A DNA stretch of 64,000 nt from CBDCFV01 sp965203835 (GCA_965203835.1 OZ241919.1:4092001-4156000), one strand, 5' to 3'; numbered from the stretch's first letter, positions 17,818 to 26,698 are shown. The notes: generated from the sequence alone by a model not told the origin. Made by a program: numbers and translations.

Positions 17818-17884
17818 AGGGCCTCCTCTATCTGAGAAATTTTGCCTGCCTACGGTTTCCCGAGGGCAGGCGTTTTAGGTTATA

Positions 17885-17932
17885 GATTCCCGCCCCCGTC
17901 TCCACGAGGGCAGGCTCTGCGCGGGAATGACG
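17885..17932. repeat. REP-like palindrome, long-loop variant
   Basis: GATTCCCGCCCCCGTCTCCA continues CGAGGGCAGGCTCTGCGCGGGAATGACGG (split here only for length). The same variant occurs at 38104-38154 and 44981-45030. It lies in the 227-bp gap between the binding protein and the hydrolase. Confidence 0.85.
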
Positions 17933-18044
17933 GATTACGGGATTACGTCCGCCGCCCGGGGATAATCGGTTAGGCGCTCTGGCAAGTTTGGGTTGATTAA
18001 CGCGACAGGACCGGGGTGGATAATGGTCCAAGTTCAATGGTCGC

Positions 18045-18839
18045 TCAGGGTTGCAGGAACGGCAAGAGAGCGCCCACGAAGGCTTCGGAGTCTTCGATTT
18101 GAGGAATGTGCCCCAAGCCAGGCAATACTACCTTGCTGGCGTTGACGATGTTGTTGTGCAGCAGTTCCTCGCCATCACGGAGCCGGTCCAGTTCCCCATA
18201 CATGACCATCGTGGCGGTGGCTTTAATCCTGGGGAGCCGCGACATGATGTCGTAGTGGGCAAGCGACTCCATCAGATTTTTTACCCAGACGCCGGCTTGG
18301 GCCCGCGTTTGATTCATCGCTTCCACCCACTCAGGCTGGGGGTCGGCAAAGGTCGTAGCCGCCTTCAACTCCTCAGCAGTGCGCACGACAGGCAGCCCGT
18401 CGGCGTCGTAGCCGGCGGAGGCCTCCTCCAAGCGCTGGGGCGCGGTACGGGCGTCCCAGACAGGAGCGCCGACGAGGACGAGTTTGTCTAAACGTTCCGG
18501 GAAGCTGGCCGCCATTTCGGTTGCCAGAACGGCGCCCACCGAGTTGCCGACGTAGTGTCCCCGGTGGATGTTCAGGACCTGGCAAGCATGGTCCAGGGCG
18601 TTGGCGTAGTCGGGAATGTTGAAGTGGCGCTGGGGCTTGTCCGATTCGCCGTGCCCAAGCATGTCGAACGCGTAACAGGTGTAGTGCTGGCTGAGGGAGT
18701 CAATTACGGTATGCCAAGCCCAGGTCGACGTACCGAGGGGATGAAGCATCACGAGAGGGTACCCGCTGCCTTGTTTCACGAAGTGCATGTTGCCTTCGGG
18801 TGTCGGCACTTTGTCTGTAAGGTCTCGTCGGACGAACAT
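18045..18839 (-). CDS. alpha/beta hydrolase
   Basis: A 264-residue alpha/beta-fold hydrolase, cytoplasmic, substrate unknown. The oxyanion-hole region is MLHPLGTSTWAWH, the nucleophile elbow is GNSVGA (a G-x-S-x-G motif), the acid is in YGELDRLRDGE and the catalytic His in GLGHIPQIED. ATG at 18839 has AGGAGG four to five bases upstream. The upstream 271 bp to otsA, which diverges, holds no recognised gene. An esterase, C-C hydrolase or haloalkane dehalogenase-like role cannot be separated by motif. Confidence 0.85.
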   Translation of the reverse strand: MFVRRDLTDKVPTPEGNMHFVKQGSGYPLVMLHPLGTSTWAWHTVIDSLSQHYTCYAFDMLGHGESDKPQRHFNIPDYANALDHACQVLNIHRGHYVGNSVGAVLATEMAASFPERLDKLVLVGAPVWDARTAPQRLEEASAGYDADGLPVVRTAEELKAATTFADPQPEWVEAMNQTRAQAGVWVKNLMESLAHYDIMSRLPRIKATATMVMYGELDRLRDGEELLHNNIVNASKVVLPGLGHIPQIEDSEAFVGALLPFLQP

Positions 18840-19110
18840 ATACCCTCCTGTTTTCCGCCGGTTTTCGTAGGACGGTGCGCCGTTATGAGTCGTAAATCCA
18901 AAAGGCCGCAGCTATCGTACTCATTGGGTATAGGCGTGTCAATTTAGGCGCAGCGTGGCGCCGTCATCGACCAGCGGGCGACTGCCCCGCGCTCGGTTGA
19001 CCTCAAGTCGGCCCTATGACAGAATTTAGAAGGACATACTGCCGCCGCCAGCACAAAGCGGCGAATTTCTCCCCGAATACCCCTTTTCCCCGGTCACAGC
19101 GGCGACTCCG

Positions 19111-20664
19111 ATGCGGATGGAACACTCTCAAACCAACCTCTCGTCCGGTGGTGGGACCATGACGCCAGTCTGGAACAGGGCCGGCTTGCGGCGAATGGTA
19201 CAACGGGAGTTGGGCGACTATCGATTGGTGGTTGCGTCCAACCGGCAGCCATACATTCATGAAATGGTCGAAGGGCAGTTGCGCTATGTGGTGCCTGCGG
19301 GCGGGGTAACGACGGCCATAGACCCCGTTATGCAGGAGTGCGCCGGGACCTGGGTTGCCTATGGCGGCGGCAAAGGCGACTGGTACGCGGTGGATGACAA
19401 GAACAGGGTACAGGTGCCGCCGGATGACCCGGCGTACACCTTGCGGCTGGTGTGGCTTACGGAGGAAGAGGAGAGCGGGTACTATTACGGATTTTCCAAT
19501 GCCGCCCTATGGCCGCTCTGTCACAACGCCTATACCGAGCCGGTGTTCGAGCTGGGAGACTGGGAGACATACAGGGGAGTAAACCAGCGGTTTGCCAACC
19601 AGGTGCTGGACGAAATCGGCGGCGGTCCGGCCGCGGTGTTCACTCAAGACTACCACTTGGCGCTGCTGCCCCGGTTGATCCGCAACGCCGACCCGGACAT
19701 CATAACCGGGCAGTTCTGGCACATCCCTTGGCCCAACCCGGAGATTTTCCGTATTTGTCCTTGGCAACAGGAGATTCTTGACGGCCTGTTGGGCAACGAT
19801 ATGCTGGGATTTCACATAGGCGACCATTGCAAGAATTTCCTGGACACCGTTTCCAGGCTTTCGGACGGCCAGGTTGACCATGAATACAGCCGGATAAGCT
19901 ACGCCGGAGAACCGACCCTGGTAAGGCCCTATCCGATCAGCGTGGACTTCGAGGAGATCAACCGGGACGCCCAGAGTTGCTACGTAACCGAGGAGATGGA
20001 GCGATTAACCGATGAACTGAACCTGGAAGGGATGTTGGTGGGTCTGGGCATCGACAGGATCGACTATACCAAGGGCATTCCGCACCGCTTCCGGGCGATG
20101 AGGAAATTCTTTGAAAAATATCCTGAATTCATCGGGAAGGTTGTTTTCATCCAAGCCGGGGTGATGAGCCGTACGCAAGTGGACGCTTACCAGCAACTGG
20201 CCGAGCAGATAGACGAGTTGCTGGAAGACATCAACAACCGTTTCGCCCGGCCCGGATGGCAGCCCATAATCTACATGCCGAACGACCTGCCCAACCTGAC
20301 ATTGATGGCCATGCGGCGGCTTGCGCGATTCTGTGTTGTCAGCTCTCTTCACGATGGGATGAACCTGGTGGCTAAAGAGTTCGTGGCCAGCCGGTTCGAT
20401 GAAGACGGAGTATTGATCCTCAGCCCTTTCACCGGCGCCGCGCAAGAGCTTACGGAAGCTTTGATAGTCAACCCGTACGACGCGGAGGTCTTCGCCGACT
20501 CCATATATCAAGCGGTGAAGATGCCCTACGAGGAACGTCGTTTGCGGATGGTCCACATGCGGACCATCGTGCAGGAGAACAACATCTATAAGTGGGCTGC
20601 GTTGATGCTGGTTGACTTGATGCAGGCCGCAAGGCGGGCCCGCAGGCCCCTGCAGAGCGCCTAG
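19111..20664 (+). CDS. otsA: GT20 glycosyltransferase, probable trehalose-6-phosphate synthase
   Basis: Retaining GT20 enzyme expected to join a nucleotide-sugar glucose to glucose-6-phosphate. Segments typical of the family are LVVASNRQPYIHE, FTQDYHLALLPRLI, FWHIPWPNPEIF, GIDRIDYTKGIPHRF and SSLHDGMNLVAKEFVA. At 517 residues it is slightly long because of the N-terminus; starts at 19117 or 19159 are possible. The usual GGL near the N-terminus reads AGGV. An otsB-like phosphatase follows after 55 bp, supporting trehalose synthesis. Glucosylglycerol-phosphate synthase is the main alternative. Trehalose would act as a stress protectant. Confidence 0.85.
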   Translation: MRMEHSQTNLSSGGGTMTPVWNRAGLRRMVQRELGDYRLVVASNRQPYIHEMVEGQLRYVVPAGGVTTAIDPVMQECAGTWVAYGGGKGDWYAVDDKNRVQVPPDDPAYTLRLVWLTEEEESGYYYGFSNAALWPLCHNAYTEPVFELGDWETYRGVNQRFANQVLDEIGGGPAAVFTQDYHLALLPRLIRNADPDIITGQFWHIPWPNPEIFRICPWQQEILDGLLGNDMLGFHIGDHCKNFLDTVSRLSDGQVDHEYSRISYAGEPTLVRPYPISVDFEEINRDAQSCYVTEEMERLTDELNLEGMLVGLGIDRIDYTKGIPHRFRAMRKFFEKYPEFIGKVVFIQAGVMSRTQVDAYQQLAEQIDELLEDINNRFARPGWQPIIYMPNDLPNLTLMAMRRLARFCVVSSLHDGMNLVAKEFVASRFDEDGVLILSPFTGAAQELTEALIVNPYDAEVFADSIYQAVKMPYEERRLRMVHMRTIVQENNIYKWAALMLVDLMQAARRARRPLQSA

Positions 20665-20719
20665 CCGCAAGCAGGCGCGTTCCCCCCGATTCTCCCAAGT
20701 CCTGTACTGTCAGACACTC

Positions 20720-21499
20720 ATGCCGCACTTTCTCCACGTCTGGCCCGCGGTCAGCCGACGCATACAGCGATCGTCCAGAACGCTGCTGGCGTTCGACTTC
20801 GACGGCACGCTGACGCCGATCGTCGACCTCCCCGACCACGCCGTGCTTGCGCCGGAAGCAAGGGTAACCCTTGAGTCGTTGAGCAAGCAGGACCGGTACG
20901 TGACCGGCATCATAAGCGGGAGAAGCTTGGCGGACATACTGGCCCGTGTCGATGTTCCGGGACTGTTCTACGCTGGAAACCACGGCTTGGAGATGGCAGG
21001 GCCGGGTCTGGACTTCGTGCATCCCGGCGCCGAAAAACTGCGGGACACCCAGACGGAGCTATACCACCAATTGCGTTCCAACCTGGCAGACCTGCCCGGC
21101 GTGTTGGTGGAGAACAAGGGGCTTACCCTCAGCGTCCATTACCGTATGGCTCCGGAGAGGGCCGCCGAGGTAGAGGCGCGGTTCAACCGCACCGTTTCTC
21201 CCTTCGCTCGGCCGGGAGGAGTGCGGACCACCAAGGGCAAGATGGTGCTTGAGGCGCGGCCGGACATCTCCTGGGGCAAAGGAGAGGCCATTGCCCGGTT
21301 ATGGGAGGTATATCCAGACCTTTCGCTGACAATTTTCTTTGGAGACGACGTTACGGATGAGGACGGGTTCGCGGTGGTCCAAGACGCCGGAGGCATAGCG
21401 GTGTTCGTCGGCGAAGGAAGGGCCCCGACCCAAGCGTTGCACCGGTTGGAATCGCCGCGGGAAGTGGCGGAAGCGCTGAGGCTGTTGGGAAGCAACTAG
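20720..21499 (+). CDS. otsB: trehalose-6-phosphate phosphatase
   Basis: HAD-superfamily phosphatase that removes phosphate from trehalose-6-phosphate. Motif I is LLAFDFDGTLTPIVD, with Asp nucleophile and acid. Motif II/III context is IISGRSLADI and the cap contains NKGLTLSVHYR. Motif IV is FGDDVTDEDGF. At 259 residues it is the usual length. It follows the GT20 synthase on the same strand after 55 bp and is presumably co-transcribed, completing a two-step OtsAB pathway. Confidence 0.92.
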   Translation: MPHFLHVWPAVSRRIQRSSRTLLAFDFDGTLTPIVDLPDHAVLAPEARVTLESLSKQDRYVTGIISGRSLADILARVDVPGLFYAGNHGLEMAGPGLDFVHPGAEKLRDTQTELYHQLRSNLADLPGVLVENKGLTLSVHYRMAPERAAEVEARFNRTVSPFARPGGVRTTKGKMVLEARPDISWGKGEAIARLWEVYPDLSLTIFFGDDVTDEDGFAVVQDAGGIAVFVGEGRAPTQALHRLESPREVAEALRLLGSN

Positions 21500-21713
21500 C
21501 GGTACGGTGGGTATGGGCCGGTCCCAATGCGTGTGGTTGGTCACGATGTTGTTTCATGATAACTTGCATCGCTCAATATGTTAGATTCCCATGACGATTG
21601 GGGTATGTTAGAATCCTGGCACCTTGTCCCGGCGTGAATGTTTCCACCACAGCGGCCCGACTGCTCCGGGACGCCAGCCGCAAATGTTGGCAATCCGGGA
21701 GATGACCCGGTAG

Positions 21714-22448
21714 ATGATCAAAGCGGTCTCGTTCGACCTTTACAACACGTTAGTCCAGTTTTGGCCCCCGCTAGGGGAAGTACAGCAGTCGGCCTGCCGA
21801 GAACTGGGCCTGAACGTGTCGCAGGCTGGAATTCAACGGGGATACGCCGTCGCCGACGTTTACTTCAACCAGGAAAACGCCCGCCATTCCCTGGGGTCGC
21901 GGACTGAAGAGGAAAGGCTGGACTTCTTCGGCAAGTACGAGCAGATCATCCTGGAAAATGCAGGAGTGCCCGTATCCCTCAAGCTGGCCAAGCAGATCTG
22001 GACCATGGCCATCGCCATACCCAAGGACTTCATACCATACGATGATGCAATACCCGTCCTGACCAGGTTGCACGAACAGGGGTACGTTCTTGGCGTCCTG
22101 TCGAACCTGCGCCGGGACATGCGACAACTTTGCGAAGGACTGGGGTTTGGCCCTTACATGGACTTCTACATCAGCCCGTCCGAGCCGGGACAGGAAAAAC
22201 CAAGCGCCACCATGTTCAATACGGCGTTGAAACTGACAGCCGTCGCCGCGGAGGAGTTCGTCCACGTGGGCGACCAATACCGGTCCGACGTACTGGGAGC
22301 CAGGGCGGTGGGAATGCATGGGGTGTTGATAGACCGAAGCGGTTGGCAGAGGGACGAGTTCGACTGCCCGAAGATATCAAACCTGGTGGAGATGGAGCAG
22401 CTATTGGCGCATGCTCCCCAGTCTCTTTCCCAGCGTCTCAAGGCGTAA
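21714..22448 (+). CDS. HAD-family hydrolase
   Basis: A 244-residue HAD phosphatase-like protein with motif I VSFDLYNTLVQF, motif II LGVLSNLRRDM, motif III around PGQEKPSATMF and motif IV VHVGDQYRSDVLGARAVGMH. A large helical cap lies between motifs I and II. The substrate is unknown; the layout resembles haloacid dehalogenase or phosphoglycolate phosphatase relatives. The second motif I aspartate is replaced (D-L-Y), as in dehalogenase-type members. It sits between otsB and the probable selenoprotein gene, 52 bp upstream of the latter. Confidence 0.8.
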   Translation: MIKAVSFDLYNTLVQFWPPLGEVQQSACRELGLNVSQAGIQRGYAVADVYFNQENARHSLGSRTEEERLDFFGKYEQIILENAGVPVSLKLAKQIWTMAIAIPKDFIPYDDAIPVLTRLHEQGYVLGVLSNLRRDMRQLCEGLGFGPYMDFYISPSEPGQEKPSATMFNTALKLTAVAAEEFVHVGDQYRSDVLGARAVGMHGVLIDRSGWQRDEFDCPKISNLVEMEQLLAHAPQSLSQRLKA

Positions 22449-22500
22449 AGCCGCTGGTCGGAGAGCCAGCCACGCCAAGCACTTGATTAGGAGATATGAC

Positions 22501-23148
22501 ATGTCCGATTCCTCTCATACACATGAAAATGGCCAAGACCCTGTAAGAGTCGCCGTTTGGTACGACTATATTTGACCCTGGTGCTATGTCGGCCTGGAGC
22601 GGGTCGAACGGTTGATGAAGGACTATAACGTTACGATACAAGGCAGGGCCTACTTGTTGCGCCCCGATACGCCAATGGAGGGGCAAAGGCGGGACCCCAG
22701 GCCGGGCGAGACCGATGACGAGTTGTCCGAACCGTTGCGCAGCTATGCCAAGGAAGCCGGTTTGATCATGCGGCCTCCGTCGGTCACGCCAAACACCATG
22801 TACGCACTGGAAGCTACGGAGTACGCGCAGCAGCAGGGCAAGTTCATGGAGTTCCATGACGCCGCATACAAGGCCTTCTGGAGTGACAGAAAGGACTTGG
22901 GGAACCTGGAGGTGATAGGTGAGATTGCGGACGGCGTGGGGCTGGACTCTGCCGACATGCTGACGAAGTTGGAACAGCGGGAGTACGCATCTACGGTAAT
23001 CTACCAGTACCAGGAAGCCCTGCAGCACGGCATCCGCGGCATCCCGACTTTCCTGGTAGGCAACCTGCTGTTCACCGGCGCGCAACCATACGACGTTTTC
23101 AAGCAGGCGATGGGCCGCGTTTTGGAAGGACAGCAGGGCGGGCAATAG
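22501..23148 (+). CDS. DsbA/FrnE-type thiol oxidoreductase, probable selenoprotein (in-frame UGA at 22573)
   Basis: A 215-residue thioredoxin-fold protein of the DsbA/FrnE (2-hydroxychromene-2-carboxylate isomerase) family. The frame opens at ATG 22501, with AGGAG eight bases upstream, and reads VAVWYDYI, then TGA, then PWCYVGLERV. FrnE-type proteins have CPWCY here, so the TGA replaces the first, nucleophilic Cys and gives U-P-W-C with Sec at residue 25. All downstream family features are intact: YLLRPDTPMEG, the helical insert, and the cis-Pro loop GIRGIPTFLVGN. The likely role is disulfide exchange in the cytoplasm, as no signal peptide is seen. A nonsense mutation is the alternative; standard gene calling would start at 22612 and lose the active site. 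Confidence 0.82.
22573..22605 (+). promoter_or_regulatory. candidate bacterial SECIS hairpin
   Basis: Starting in the UGA codon, GACCC (22574-22578) can pair with GGGTC (22601-22605), and GCT (22583-22585) with AGC (22598-22600). This leaves a 4-nt 5' bulge and a 12-nt apical loop ATGTCGGCCTGG containing GU. Position fits a bacterial SECIS, but the upper stem is only 3 bp, so the fold is suggestive only. Confidence 0.4.
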
Positions 23149-23166
23149 CGTTCGGCGGGGTGTCCG

Positions 23167-24429
23167 TCAGATTTTTGGGGACAATCTGGCGCGGCCAACC
23201 GGGGCCCGCCGCCAGGGGTGATTGGCCGCCGGACGGTAAGGGGAGGTTGACTCCTCCCCGCCACCGGATACTGCAACTTCGGCGGGGCTTTTCACCGTGA
23301 CCTCCGGTCTATCCGCCACGCTGAGTTTGGCCCCGGTTTCTACAGCTTCCGCCGGTCGGCGCTTGGAACCTGTTTGCTCCCCGGGTGTCCCAGCACTCCG
23401 GGACGCCGGCTTTCTGAGCCGCCGGGCTATCCGGGGCCATTCTCCGGGCCAGCGGTCACTGCATACAATGTTGCGCAAGCCCAGCATTGGATTTACATGG
23501 GGCCGCGCCCAGTGCATTCCTCCACCCTTCAACCTCTCTTCCACCACCAGTTTGTTGCCGCTCTCCACCGCACCGCTCCCTATGGGCCAGCCTTGGGCTT
23601 GCCACACCGGATAGCACATCTGGGCTTCCCGCTTTTCCAAGTAGGCCAAGGGTTTGCTCAGGTCGGTTTCACACCCTTGGACCAAGACCCTCATCTCTTC
23701 CAATACCGGACCGGCACCCTCATATTTGAGACGGTGCCTCTGCTCCCGTTGCCATTCTTCAGCCACCTGAGAGGCTTCCCCAAACAAGCCCCGCCCTATC
23801 TCCCCTATGTACCCCGCAGCATGGGGAAAGTCCAGAATCCGCACCGCACCGGGACAATGAAAGTCCCCGAATCCTTGAATCCATTCGGCCCCGTCGGACA
23901 CCAAGGCCACTTGGCAACCTTCTCCCACCCCCCGCCGGTGGGTCTCCGCCAAAGCCTGCCGGGTGAAATTCGCCGCCTCGGTCAGCCGGGAAAAATAGGA
24001 CAGTTCCTTCAAGGTTCCAGGCTCCGCACCCGTCTCATCCACTTTCCCAATCACCATCGTCTTCACCTCGGCCCATTCTCCCCCCACCAAGGGCGCCATC
24101 GCACCGTCCACTTCCACTACCAGCCGGGCCGAGCCGGAACCGGACCGGGAAGTGGCCGGTTCCAAGCCCTGTTCCAACGCCTTGGCCTCCTCCTCTTGAA
24201 TCACCACGTAAGCCGCCCCCGCTGCTTCGGTATGCCGTCTTACCGTGGCTTCACTGAGGGAATTCAGTTGCATCCAGTCCACCAGGACCCCTTGCGCTTG
24301 GGCGAAGGGCATCCAACTCCCCAACCGCACCAGCATCTCTTCCAATCCCGGAGTCAGGCTGCCCGGCAACAATTCCAACTCTTCATCCAGGGGGAAAAAG
24401 CTTCCCGCCGCAAGCTGGGCAGACCCCAT
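23167..24429 (-). CDS. ISKra4-family transposase, catalytic part (second frame)
   Basis: Catalytic part of the transposase. DDE-type residues lie in VVEVDGAMAPL, ALVSDGAEWIQGFG and GSGAVESGNKLVVEERLKGG, the arrangement of ISKra4-type enzymes. The frame overlaps the upstream half by 47 bases and is +1 relative to it. Joining would occur at the run TTTTTCCCCC (minus strand), where the upper frame ends CPACGGKLFPPG and this one reads FFPLDEELELLPG. The tail is unusually long and Pro/Arg-rich and extends to within 10 bp of the element end. Activity depends on frameshifting; it may be a mutated copy. Confidence 0.85.
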   Translation of the reverse strand: MGSAQLAAGSFFPLDEELELLPGSLTPGLEEMLVRLGSWMPFAQAQGVLVDWMQLNSLSEATVRRHTEAAGAAYVVIQEEEAKALEQGLEPATSRSGSGSARLVVEVDGAMAPLVGGEWAEVKTMVIGKVDETGAEPGTLKELSYFSRLTEAANFTRQALAETHRRGVGEGCQVALVSDGAEWIQGFGDFHCPGAVRILDFPHAAGYIGEIGRGLFGEASQVAEEWQREQRHRLKYEGAGPVLEEMRVLVQGCETDLSKPLAYLEKREAQMCYPVWQAQGWPIGSGAVESGNKLVVEERLKGGGMHWARPHVNPMLGLRNIVCSDRWPGEWPRIARRLRKPASRSAGTPGEQTGSKRRPAEAVETGAKLSVADRPEVTVKSPAEVAVSGGGEESTSPYRPAANHPWRRAPVGRARLSPKI

Positions 24430-24745
24430 ACTCCCGTTCCAGCGTGACCTCCTGTCCCCCCAGGGTCTGCAATCGACGCCCCCTCTTGCCCGAAGACGCC
24501 AGTTCCCGGCCGCAATCAGGGCACACCGGCCTTTCTCCCGGCTGATTCCTGCTCCAGTCCGTGGAGGAACTGGCTAGAGCCGTATCCTGGAGCATCCGGC
24601 CCCGCAACTTCGCCAGCCTCAGGTCCAGTTCCTTTTCAATCTCAGCAAAAGTGGCTTTAGGATTCTGCAACCGCCACTCTTTCATCCCGGTGATTGCTTC
24701 TTCGCTCAACTCCCGCCAAGCCAGTCCCAAATCCTTCAACTCCAT
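24383..24745 (-). CDS. ISKra4-family transposase, N-terminal part (first frame)
   Basis: N-terminal half of the transposase: a helical region (AEIEKELDLRLAKLRGRML) and a zinc-binding pair CPDCGRE...CPACGG. It ends at a stop shortly after the homopolymer run where the catalytic frame takes over. ATG at 24745 is chosen; GTG at 24754 is the alternative. A one-base length change in the T5C5 run, or programmed +1 (or -2) frameshifting, would join the halves. Confidence 0.8.
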   Translation of the reverse strand: MELKDLGLAWRELSEEAITGMKEWRLQNPKATFAEIEKELDLRLAKLRGRMLQDTALASSSTDWSRNQPGERPVCPDCGRELASSGKRGRRLQTLGGQEVTLEREYGVCPACGGKLFPPG

Positions 24746-24909
24746 AAGGCCCACCCTTCCTATGTCTTCCAGTCCTTATTCCGCCATTTTACCCCTCCTT
24801 TCTTTCCTAACCCAAAATTCTGACGGACACCCCGTTCGGCGTCGGTTCTTGCCCTTTCAATGCTACCGCCGTAAAATGGCGCAAATTCAGCTAAGGGGGT
24901 CCCGGTGCG

Positions 24910-26124
24910 ATGGCAGGTCCCACACATCCCTTGCAAGACATTCGAGTGATCGACTTGGGCAGGCACCAAGCCGGGCCCAGGTGCGCCCAAGTGCTGGCCC
25001 GCATGGGCGCCGAAGTTATCAAGGTTGAGCGCCTGGGGGGTGAGGAGACCCGATACCACGGGCCTTGGGTGCGAAAGCAAAGCTCTTACTGGGTGCAGTA
25101 CAACTCGGGCAAAAAGAGCCTGAGCATGGATATGCGCAAGGAACCGGCCAAGGAAATCCTGAGCAACCTGGTCAAGGTCTCCGACGTTTTGATTCAGAAT
25201 TTCCGCCCGGGCACAATCGAGAAAATGGGTTTCGGGTACGATGTCCTGAAGGAACTCAATCCCCGGATCATCATGGTGAATGTGTCGGCCTTCGGTCAGT
25301 TCGGGCCGTACCGGGAGAACATCGGGTATGATCCCATCGGTCAGACAATGTCCGGCATCACCATGGTCACCGGCGATGAAGGGATGCCGCCCATCCGTAC
25401 CGGCGTGCCCATCATCGACCGTATAACCGCCCTGCACGCCTCAATCGGAACGCTGACCGCGTTGCACGAAAGGGAAATTTCAGGCGAAGGCCAGTCCATC
25501 GACGTGTGCTTGGCCGACACGGGGTATAGCCTGACAGAGATTCCCATCACCGCCTATCACGGCGCCGGGCACGAGCCGAAGCGTGGCGACCATTCCGCGC
25601 CGCCCAGCGGCATATACCCCTGCAAGGACGGCTGGGTGTTGCTTGCCGCCGGGGACCAGCACCACTGGCACCGGGTATGCAACGCTCTGGCCAAGCCCGA
25701 GTGGCTGGAAGACCCGCGCTTCATCACCCGTCACGACCGGGCCGCCAACGGTTCGGTGGTGAACGACGCCATCAACGAGCTCCTTGCCAACATGAGTGTT
25801 GGGGAGACCATCGACCACTTCCGCCGTCACGACATAGTAGCCGCCCCGGTGAACACCATTCCCCAAGCAGCCGAAGACCCTCACCCGTGGGAACGCGGCG
25901 CGATGATGGAGGTGCCGGACTTCCTGGCAGGTTCCATCGCCGTGTCCGGCGACTTTTGGCACTTCAGCCGGACGCCCGTCGTGGTGGGGTCCACCCCCAA
26001 AGTAGGAGAACACAACGAAGAGGTCCTCTCGGGGATTTTGGGCTACTCGGACGAGCAGATTGCCCAGTTCCGCGAGGACAACGTCATCGCCGAGTTCGAC
26101 TACTACGACGAGATACCGGGGTAG
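24910..26124 (+). CDS. class III (CaiB/BaiF) CoA-transferase
   Basis: A 404-residue formyl-CoA transferase/CaiB-type enzyme that moves CoA between organic acids through an aspartyl-CoA intermediate. The N-terminal Rossmann half shows IRVIDLGRHQAGPRCAQVLA and GAEVIKVERLGGE. The catalytic Asp is D203 in GQSIDVCLADTG, matching the MQDAV aspartate of E. coli YfdW. The C-terminal GLLG-type loop region includes DHSAPPSGIYPCKDGW. ATG at 24910 follows AAGGGGG. It lies just beyond the IS element, and the acid substrate is unknown. Confidence 0.9.
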   Translation: MAGPTHPLQDIRVIDLGRHQAGPRCAQVLARMGAEVIKVERLGGEETRYHGPWVRKQSSYWVQYNSGKKSLSMDMRKEPAKEILSNLVKVSDVLIQNFRPGTIEKMGFGYDVLKELNPRIIMVNVSAFGQFGPYRENIGYDPIGQTMSGITMVTGDEGMPPIRTGVPIIDRITALHASIGTLTALHEREISGEGQSIDVCLADTGYSLTEIPITAYHGAGHEPKRGDHSAPPSGIYPCKDGWVLLAAGDQHHWHRVCNALAKPEWLEDPRFITRHDRAANGSVVNDAINELLANMSVGETIDHFRRHDIVAAPVNTIPQAAEDPHPWERGAMMEVPDFLAGSIAVSGDFWHFSRTPVVVGSTPKVGEHNEEVLSGILGYSDEQIAQFREDNVIAEFDYYDEIPG

Positions 26125-26234
26125 AAGCAACCGGCGACCGTCTCAACTGCATAACTACTTGACGTGAGTGGCGGGGCTGGAGCCTGCCTCTTGCGAAATT
26201 GAACCACTGAAACGCAACCGAGGGGTACTGGGCC

Positions 26235-26600
26235 GTGCAAGAGACACTAACTTATCAAGAACGCAGCCGGGCGTTCCTGATCAAAGCCCGGGAACAATTT
26301 GAAGCTGGGGACTTTGAACAGGCGTCAGAAAAGGCTTGGGGCGCTGCTGCATTGATGGTGAAGGCTGTGGCGCAGATGCGGGGGGAAAGACACTATGCAC
26401 ACGCCCATTTATCGGATTTTGTGGATGTTCTAGCCGATGAAACAGGAGATGTGCAACTCCGACGTTTATACGACGCAGCCAATGCTCTTCACACCAACTT
26501 TTACGAGAACCGTTATCGAGCGAGGGGTGTGCGGGGGCGGCTAAGGGACGTTGAAGAGTTCGTGGAAAAGATGGATCGGATACTGAACGCCGAACAATAG
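26235..26600 (+). CDS. PaREP1/HEPN-like small helical protein
   Basis: A 121-residue all-helical protein. FEQASEKAWGAAALMVKAVA followed by HYAHAHLSDFVDVLA and LYDAANALHTNFYEN is the pattern of PaREP1/HEPN-type domains, which often pair with nucleotidyltransferases or act as RNA-binding toxins. No partner gene is adjacent, and the RX4-6H RNase motif is not clear (candidate NRYRAR lacks the His). GTG at 26235 is the first start and its ribosome site is weak. It ends before a strong hairpin at 26656. Confidence 0.6.
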   Translation: MQETLTYQERSRAFLIKAREQFEAGDFEQASEKAWGAAALMVKAVAQMRGERHYAHAHLSDFVDVLADETGDVQLRRLYDAANALHTNFYENRYRARGVRGRLRDVEEFVEKMDRILNAEQ

Positions 26601-26655
26601 TTGATCCGTTCCATTACCAGCCACAGGCCTGGTGATATTGTCTCATCATGCAAGA

Positions 26656-26677
26656 GGCGGGGAGCTTCATCCCCGCC
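26656..26677. terminator. bidirectional intrinsic terminator
   Basis: GGCGGGG and CCCCGCC form a 7-bp stem with an 8-nt loop, followed by a T-rich stretch on the plus strand. It lies between the convergent HEPN-like and asparaginase genes. Confidence 0.65.
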
Positions 26678-26698
26678 ATCTTCTTTGAATGTCTACTA

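Larger units (their letters stand above)
23157..24833 (-). mobile_element. ISKra4-type insertion sequence, 1677 bp
   Basis: The ends are inverted repeats beginning GGGGTGTCCGTCAGA, matching 22 of 23 bases at the two ends. They are flanked by the 7-bp direct repeat GTTCGGC (23150-23156 and 24834-24840). It carries a split transposase on the minus strand. The insertion is 8 bp past the stop of the probable selenoprotein gene, so it could separate that gene from its former neighbours. Confidence 0.92.

Noticed and set aside
17885..17932. REP-like palindromes considered as a CRISPR array
   Set aside because: Copies are dispersed, palindromic and of varied loop length, with no regular spacers and no cas genes.
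22612..23148. Oxidoreductase starting at TTG 22612
   Set aside because: This would discard the conserved strand and the P-W-C active site that are in frame upstream; readthrough at the TGA explains the sequence better.
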